From contig DATJPW010000012.1 in assembly GCA_035506215.1 (NCBI GenBank), positions 17,382 to 81,381 of the forward strand: a DNA stretch of 64,000 nt, in the 5' to 3' direction. Source of the DNA: DATJPW01 sp035506215. GTDB lineage: Bacteria; Desulfobacterota; Desulfomonilia; Desulfomonilales; Desulfomonilaceae. Of the stretch, positions 59,402 to 64,000 are shown in pieces. Under the pieces are notes generated by a model. It saw only the letters and a list, made by a program, of their open reading frames with translations. It ran no database searches and was not told the DNA's origin. Each line of letters opens with the position of its first letter. The stretch's first letter is position 1. Position numbers and translations under genes: made by a program.

Positions 59402-61483
59402 TCATTTGGTTTCAGCCGTGGAACCGATGAACGAGAAATCGGCTATCCTTTCGAAGAAGTCGGCAATTTCTCGTAGGAGCCCGAGCCGATTTTTCCTTAA
59501 TTCTTCGTCCTCGACCATTACCATTACTTTATCGAAGAATGTGTCGATCGGTGCCTTAAGCTCCGCCACGATCTCAAGGGCTGTGGCATAGTCTCCATTC
59601 TGAATCAGGGGCGCGGCCCTATGGGTCACTCCTTGAAAGGCACGATAAAGATCTTTCTCTTCGGGTTCCACAAGGCGTTTCTCCGATATCTTGGAATAGG
59701 CTGCATCTTTGAGGATGTTCACCACTCTCTTGAAGCCTATCATTATGGCATCGAAATCATCTCTGGCCTTCCATTCGCTCAGGGCTTCAACGCGCCTCCT
59801 GGCGTCTGCAAGATCATTGAATCTGGCTCGAACAGTGGCCTCAACGGCGTCCAGCGGAAAGCCTTGTGACGTGTGAAAGTTTACGAAACGCGTCCTCATG
59901 AACTCCAAGACATCTTCTTCTACTTGATGCGCATCGCGCGTTCGCTTCTCATTAAGCAAATTCAGGGACTCGCGAACGAACCAATTCAGCTCAAGGGGTT
60001 GGTTGAGGTTCATGATGATTTGGATCACGGCCAACACATGACGACGCAGGGCATAGGGGTCAGCCGCGCCCGTCGGTATGAGCCCCACACTGAAACAACC
60101 CACAATGGTATCCATCCTGTCGGCGACGGAAATCAAAGAGCCGATCATGCCTTGGGGAAGACTGTCGCCGGCATGTGCAGGCAAATAATGTTCCCGCACC
60201 GCAGTCGAGACTTCTTCCAATTCTCCATCCATTTGCGCGTAATGGCTGCCAATAACGCCCTGAAGCTCGGGAAATTCGTAAACTATCCCGGTTTCCAGAT
60301 CGCATTTGCATAACAGGGCCGCACGATCGACTTCTCTGGTTTTCTCGGGAGCGTAAACTTCGGCCAGCTTTCCCGCCAACCGCCTGAACCGTTCAACTTT
60401 CTCGAAAGCTGTCCCCAGGCGCGAATGAAACACCACGCCTTTGAGCGCTTCGAGACGATTCACCAGAGGCTGTTTTCTATCTTCTCTGAAATAGAAACGA
60501 GCATCCTCCAGCCTCGCCTTTAAAACCCTTTCGTGACCTGCTATAGATGCCGCCGGGTCCTTGACCGGGGTATTGTTGACCGCTATGAACCTGTTCGTAA
60601 TCTTGCCGCTATCATCGCGTATAGAAAAATAACGTTGATGCTTTTTCATGCAGGTCGTCAATATCGAGGCCGGCAGTTCCAAGAATTCCTGTGGAAACCG
60701 ACCCATAAGAGGATACGGGCTCTCAACCAGAAAAGTCACCTCATCGAGCAGATCGTCGTCTTCGAATACTTGCAAACCTTCTCGGGTGGCGATTTCCCCG
60801 ATCAGCGTTCTGATTTGGTTCTTGCGCGCTTCAGGACCTATGAGCACTCCCTGAGCGGCCAGGGCAGTTTGAAGTTCGTCGAGAGATGAGACGCGAAAAG
60901 CCTGTGGATGGGTGAATCGGTGTCCTCGACTGGAATTCCCGCTCTGAATGTTTCCGAATGTGAACGGCACTATCTCGCCCTCGAATAGGGCAACAATCCA
61001 GTGAACAGGTCTGGCAAACCGGACCTCCAGGTCCATCCACCTCATTGTTTTTGGAAACGAGATCTTCTCTAGTAGATCGGGAATAAAACTAGCGAGCACT
61101 TCGACGGTGGGCAGACCTCCTTCCACCTTTCGGACAGCTATTTGTTCACCCTTGGCGGTTTTCACTATGATCAGGTCAGCCACGTCTACGCCCTGACTGC
61201 GGGCGAATCCAATTGCCGCCTTTGTCGGATTGCCGTTGTCATCGAACGCGGACGACTTGGGCGGACCGGTCTTCTCGATTTCCTTCGTTGCCTGAGATCG
61301 CGCTACATCCCGGGCGCTTACGATTATTCTTCTGGGCGTTGCATAGACATTGATGCTCCCGTGAGCAATCTGAGCGGAATCAAATGCCTTTGAAAAAAGT
61401 TCCAGGAGCGACTCACGAGCTGTCGCGAAAAAGCCCGCGGGGATCTCCTCGGTCCCAATTTCGAGGAGGAATTCGCCTTCCAT
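59402..61483 (-). CDS. glyS: Glycine--tRNA ligase beta subunit
   Basis: 693 residues. LLEIGTEEIPAGFF at the N-terminus, SFPKTMRWMDLEVRFARPVHWIVALF, and an HD-like plus C-terminal DALR anticodon-binding part (DPYALRRHVLAVIQI, DAYSKI, FDKVMVMVEDEELRKNRLGLL). Works with glyQ as an alpha2beta2 enzyme. ATG 61483 is used; TTG 61489 is possible and overlaps the glyQ stop. Confidence 0.96.
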   Translation of the reverse strand: MEGEFLLEIGTEEIPAGFFATARESLLELFSKAFDSAQIAHGSINVYATPRRIIVSARDVARSQATKEIEKTGPPKSSAFDDNGNPTKAAIGFARSQGVDVADLIIVKTAKGEQIAVRKVEGGLPTVEVLASFIPDLLEKISFPKTMRWMDLEVRFARPVHWIVALFEGEIVPFTFGNIQSGNSSRGHRFTHPQAFRVSSLDELQTALAAQGVLIGPEARKNQIRTLIGEIATREGLQVFEDDDLLDEVTFLVESPYPLMGRFPQEFLELPASILTTCMKKHQRYFSIRDDSGKITNRFIAVNNTPVKDPAASIAGHERVLKARLEDARFYFREDRKQPLVNRLEALKGVVFHSRLGTAFEKVERFRRLAGKLAEVYAPEKTREVDRAALLCKCDLETGIVYEFPELQGVIGSHYAQMDGELEEVSTAVREHYLPAHAGDSLPQGMIGSLISVADRMDTIVGCFSVGLIPTGAADPYALRRHVLAVIQIIMNLNQPLELNWFVRESLNLLNEKRTRDAHQVEEDVLEFMRTRFVNFHTSQGFPLDAVEATVRARFNDLADARRRVEALSEWKARDDFDAIMIGFKRVVNILKDAAYSKISEKRLVEPEEKDLYRAFQGVTHRAAPLIQNGDYATALEIVAELKAPIDTFFDKVMVMVEDEELRKNRLGLLREIADFFERIADFSFIGSTAETK

Positions 61484-61485
61484 AT

Positions 61486-62382
61486 TCAAACCCTGCCTTC
61501 AGAAAATTTGTTCAGGAGAGGGAAACTCATGGCTTGTCTCTGGGTCATATAGGCTGAAGCCGATTTCCGGGCGAGGTTGCGAATCCGATGGATGTATGCG
61601 GTCCGTTCGGCCACGCTGATCGCTCCTCTTGCGTCGAGTATGTTGAACACGTGTGAGCACTTCAGACAGTACTCGTAGCCTGGAAACACCAGCGGCTCAT
61701 CAGCGTCCAACAGCGTGGCTGCTTCAGACTCGAACATCTCAAAGAGTTTGAACAGCATGGCTGTGTCTGCCCGATCAAAGTTGTAGATGGAGCCCTCTAC
61801 CTCCGAACGATGATGAATATCGCCATATGTGACATCCCCGGTCCACTTCAAGTCATAAACGCTCTCCACTCCCTGCAGATACATACATATGCGTTCGATA
61901 CCATATGTGAGTTCAACAGATATGGGCTTTAAATCAAAGCCGCCGGCCTGCTGAAAGTAGGTAAACTGCGTGATCTCCATTCCGTCCAGCCAAACTTCCC
62001 AGCCTACCCCCCAAGCGCCGAGTGTGGGCGATTCCCAATCGTCCTCGACGAATCGTATGTCGTGAGCCAATGGATCGATTCCAATGGCCGCCAGTGATTC
62101 GATATAAATGTCCTGTACCTCGAGCGGCGAAGGCTTGAGAATGACTTGAAACTGATAATAGTGTTGCAGCCTGTTGGGGTTTTCGCCGTAACGGCCGTCC
62201 GTAGGCCGTCGGGACGGCTCCACGTAAGCCACGTTCCACGGCTCCGGACCCAGCACCCGCAAAAACGTAGCGGGATTCATGGTCCCTGCGCCCTTTTCCA
62301 CGTCAAAGGGCTGCTGAAGCACACATCCACGGTCGGACCAGAACCTGTGGAGCTCTAGAATTAGTTCTTGAAATGTGAGCAT
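61486..62382 (-). CDS. glyQ: Glycine--tRNA ligase alpha subunit
   Basis: 298 residues: LTFQELILELHRFWSDRGCVLQQPFDVEKGAGTMNPATFLR, EPWNVAYVEPSRRPTDGRYGENPNRLQHYYQFQVI, WEVWLDGMEITQFTYFQQ and the conserved LTYGIERICMYLQ. Catalytic alpha subunit of the bacterial heterotetramer. Two bases separate its stop from the glyS ATG. Confidence 0.97.
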   Translation of the reverse strand: MLTFQELILELHRFWSDRGCVLQQPFDVEKGAGTMNPATFLRVLGPEPWNVAYVEPSRRPTDGRYGENPNRLQHYYQFQVILKPSPLEVQDIYIESLAAIGIDPLAHDIRFVEDDWESPTLGAWGVGWEVWLDGMEITQFTYFQQAGGFDLKPISVELTYGIERICMYLQGVESVYDLKWTGDVTYGDIHHRSEVEGSIYNFDRADTAMLFKLFEMFESEAATLLDADEPLVFPGYEYCLKCSHVFNILDARGAISVAERTAYIHRIRNLARKSASAYMTQRQAMSFPLLNKFSEGRV

Positions 62383-62539
62383 TAATTAAGCCTCTGTCGG
62401 GCAGATTCTCCGAATTGTAGTCGAATCAAGGGCTGAAATCGACATAGAAACAGTTTTGTATAGCATCAGCAGCCGCTTCAGTCAAGGACGGCGGTCGCCT
62501 GGGTTCAGCAACCGGCTCCGATCCTTAATTTGGCGCGGT

Positions 62540-62568
62540 TTGATTATTCGACTCTGACACCCTATAAT
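62540..62568 (+). promoter_or_regulatory. Sigma70 promoter of the TPR gene
   Basis: TTGATT (62540-62545), exact 17-base spacer, TATAAT (62563-62568, 6 of 6). Predicted transcript start near 62575, which rules out translation from the upstream in-frame start at 62530 and supports ATG 62617. Confidence 0.75.
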
Positions 62569-62616
62569 GCTGGCACCTTAGCAATCGAAAGAGTCATTCC
62601 GGGACGGCAATATTCC

Positions 62617-63357
62617 ATGAGAAAACGCTCATTAGCCCTTCTCGCGTTTTGTAGTTTCCTGGTTTTATCGGTGTGTGAGCCTACGCTTCTATATGGCCGG
62701 GATTATCCCGCGGAATTCGAGCGCGGCAAGACGGCCCTTGAAACGGGGCGTATCGACGAGGCCTTGTCAATCTTCTCGCAGCTCATCTCCGCGGACCCTC
62801 AAGCCCAATACTATTATTATCGTGGCCTAGCCCTCGGCGCAAAGGCCAAGGATAGCCAGGCGATAGAAGATCTTAATAAAGCGATATCTCTCGATCCGAA
62901 GCAAGCGATCTATTACTTCAGACGAGGGATTGCTCTGTTGCGCAACGGGATGCCACAGGAAGCTGTGGACGATTTCACCAAAGCAGTGGACCTGGAACCC
63001 GAGCAGTCACAGGTCCTGGGATACAGGGCACGAGCGCTTTTCAAGCTGAATCGCATGCAACAGGCGCTCCAAGACCTTGCTCGATCCATCCAACTGAACC
63101 CTAACAATGGGGCACTGTATGCGCTCCGCGGCGACATTCTGTCGGCTTCCGGCGATCATGCAAATGCTGTTAGAGACTATGACAGGGCAATCCAGCTTAG
63201 ACCGAATGACCCAACCGTATATAATAACCGAGGCATAGCTTTCGCCAATCTTGGCCGAACCCGCGAGGCGTTGGAAGATCTGAACACAGCTATGGACCTT
63301 GCGACAGTAATGCCTCTGCCGTCACAGGGACCGAGTAGTTCCGGCAGCCATTGGTAA
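62617..63357 (+). CDS. Exported tetratricopeptide repeat protein
   Basis: 246 residues from ATG 62617. Signal peptide (RKRSLALLAFCSFLVLSVC), then five to six TPR units (residues about 40-235, e.g. QYYYYRGLALGAKAKDSQAIEDLNKAISLDP and TVYNNRGIAFANLGRTREALEDL) and a short Ser/Pro tail. Probably a periplasmic scaffold; a Cys near the signal end (VCEPTLL) is not a good lipobox. Smaller than the TPR protein at 10.5 kb but of the same repeat type. Confidence 0.82.
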   Translation: MRKRSLALLAFCSFLVLSVCEPTLLYGRDYPAEFERGKTALETGRIDEALSIFSQLISADPQAQYYYYRGLALGAKAKDSQAIEDLNKAISLDPKQAIYYFRRGIALLRNGMPQEAVDDFTKAVDLEPEQSQVLGYRARALFKLNRMQQALQDLARSIQLNPNNGALYALRGDILSASGDHANAVRDYDRAIQLRPNDPTVYNNRGIAFANLGRTREALEDLNTAMDLATVMPLPSQGPSSSGSHW

Positions 63358-63495
63358 CGGCGAGTCGTACCTGTCCCCACAGAACTCGTGCTTCAGCTGA
63401 TGATCGTGGAGTCATGAGATGAATGCCGAAACTGATGTCCATTTTGGCCCCGGCTATACCGCATATCTCGGCATGGTTGCGTAGTATGCGGAAAG

Positions 63496-63592
63496 GGGCC
63501 CTCCCGGTCCCCGAAGGGGGCAAACACTAATAGCCCTGGGTACGACCCACGGTTAAAGCGTAAGACGTGGGGACGACCCTGGAGGGGTCGCA
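63496..63592. repeat. Cluster of three REP-like palindromes
   Basis: In the 269-base gap before ksgA: CCCC-GAA-GGGG near 63509-63520, CCCACG (63546-63551) with CGTGGG (63566-63571), and CGACCCT-GGA-GGGGTCG (63574-63590, one wobble pair). CTGGGTACGACCC and GGGACGACCCTGG repeat the same words. No gene is seen in the gap. Confidence 0.65.
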
Positions 63593-63626
63593 CAAAATCA
63601 CAAACGAATGAATTGCACGACGATTC

Positions 63627-64000
63627 ATGTCAAAAGCTTCCGAAATAAAACGTGTCTTCCAAGAACAGGGGCTTGCGCCGAAAAAATGGATGGGACAAAA
63701 CCTTCTGGTGGACAAGTCTTATCTGAACGGAATAGTGCGTGCAGCGGGCCTGCATGAAGGAGACAGCGTCGTCGAAGTAGGAGCGGGGCTCGGCGCATTG
63801 ACCGAGGCCCTGGTGAAGCAAGGGGCTAGAGTCTGGGCCCTTGAAATTGACTCCGGGTTCTTCCGCCTCCTTATAGAGAAATTTGGGCAATCCGACAGGG
63901 TGACGCTGATCCACGTGGATGCTCTGAAATTCGACTTCCGCTCTCTGGCCGAACGAATCGGCAAGCTGCAGGTAGTGGCAAACCTGCCTTACAATATTTC
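63627..64000 (+). CDS. rsmA: 16S rRNA dimethyladenosine transferase KsgA/RsmA (partial, cut by window end)
   Basis: First 124 codons only. GLAPKKWMGQNLLVDKSYL (usual GQNFL), SAM motif VVEVGAGLGALTEAL, acidic motif ALEIDSGFF, DALKFDF and the catalytic NLPYNIS at the very edge. Dimethylates two adjacent adenines of helix 45 in 16S rRNA. ATG 63627 is the natural start though the ribosome site is weak. The rest lies outside the window. Confidence 0.93.
   Translation, partial: MSKASEIKRVFQEQGLAPKKWMGQNLLVDKSYLNGIVRAAGLHEGDSVVEVGAGLGALTEALVKQGARVWALEIDSGFFRLLIEKFGQSDRVTLIHVDALKFDFRSLAERIGKLQVVANLPYNI

Noticed and set aside
1..64000. CRISPR arrays, tRNA or rRNA genes, transposases
   Set aside because: Read through all intergenic stretches on both strands; no regularly spaced repeats, no TTCGANTC-type T-arm with cloverleaf context, no transposase domains.

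Overview
The window looks like chromosomal backbone of an anaerobic deltaproteobacterium (Desulfobacterota), probably near Syntrophobacterales or Desulfomonile. That placement is an inference from gene content: a bacterial-type ferredoxin:thioredoxin reductase catalytic subunit, a carboxyltransferase subunit without its biotin domain, several radical-SAM and ferredoxin-linked enzymes, a DHH-CBS-nucleotidyltransferase fusion, PAS/LuxR response regulators, and medium G+C with many REP-like palindromes. Both ends are cut inside genes: queD at the left and ksgA/rsmA at the right. I saw no tRNA, rRNA, CRISPR array, transposase or prophage.

Layout. 1-6.5 kb: queD(partial)-folE2, an opposite-strand thiamine-binding protein/Nudix/dtd operon, then the tightly overlapping rsmD-coaD-aminotransferase-surE-rnc operon. 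6.6-9.2 kb: ferredoxin-nitroreductase, sfsA and an exported superoxide dismutase. 9.3-13.8 kb (minus strand): dnaJ, a cbpM-like modulator, an exported TPR protein, a NagD-like phosphatase and the FTR catalytic subunit. 14-19.5 kb: amidohydrolase, thioesterase, carboxyltransferase and the 884-residue DHH-CBS-tRNA nucleotidyltransferase fusion. 19.7-22.8 kb: serS and an RlmI-like methyltransferase.

22.8-31.7 kb is the most accessory-looking part. It holds an exported TPR-CHAT caspase-like protease, an exported DUF4384 protein and a CHASE2 adenylate cyclase on one strand, followed by a small A+T-richer stretch of hypothetical genes and a phosphodiester-glycosidase-like protein. I consider the CHAT/DUF4384/CHASE2-cyclase locus the best candidate for an undescribed system: a protease, an accessory protein and a sensor domain would all sit outside the cytoplasmic membrane, with cAMP output inside.

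31.8-41.8 kb: ftsH-folP-acpS, a zinc-type dehydrogenase, rluB-like, dodecin, a family-39-like glycosyltransferase and two radical-SAM proteins. 42-49.7 kb: a HigBA-like toxin-antitoxin pair, radA, an XRE-cupin regulator, DUF362, SDR, a decapeptide-repeat membrane protein, an MltD-like lytic transglycosylase and an S24 autocleaving repressor. The repressor's own promoter carries a 17-bp operator and appears to give a leaderless mRNA. 50-56.5 kb: a porin-like protein and the conserved rpmH-rnpA-yidD-yidC-jag-mnmE cluster. rpmH (44 codons, GTG start) and yidD (no canonical start near its core) need care. 56.8-64 kb: an SH3 membrane protein, a RR-PAS-LuxR regulator, glyQS, an exported TPR protein with a clear sigma70 promoter, and ksgA.

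Functional threads are translation and tRNA/rRNA modification (queD, dtd, rsmD, rnc, serS, rlmI, rluB, mnmE, glyQS, ksgA), cofactor synthesis (folE2, folP, coaD, acpS), envelope protein insertion and quality control (yidC, ftsH, dnaJ) and redox defence (SOD, FTR, nitroreductase). Families of short palindromes (REP-like) are scattered in at least seven intergenic places.
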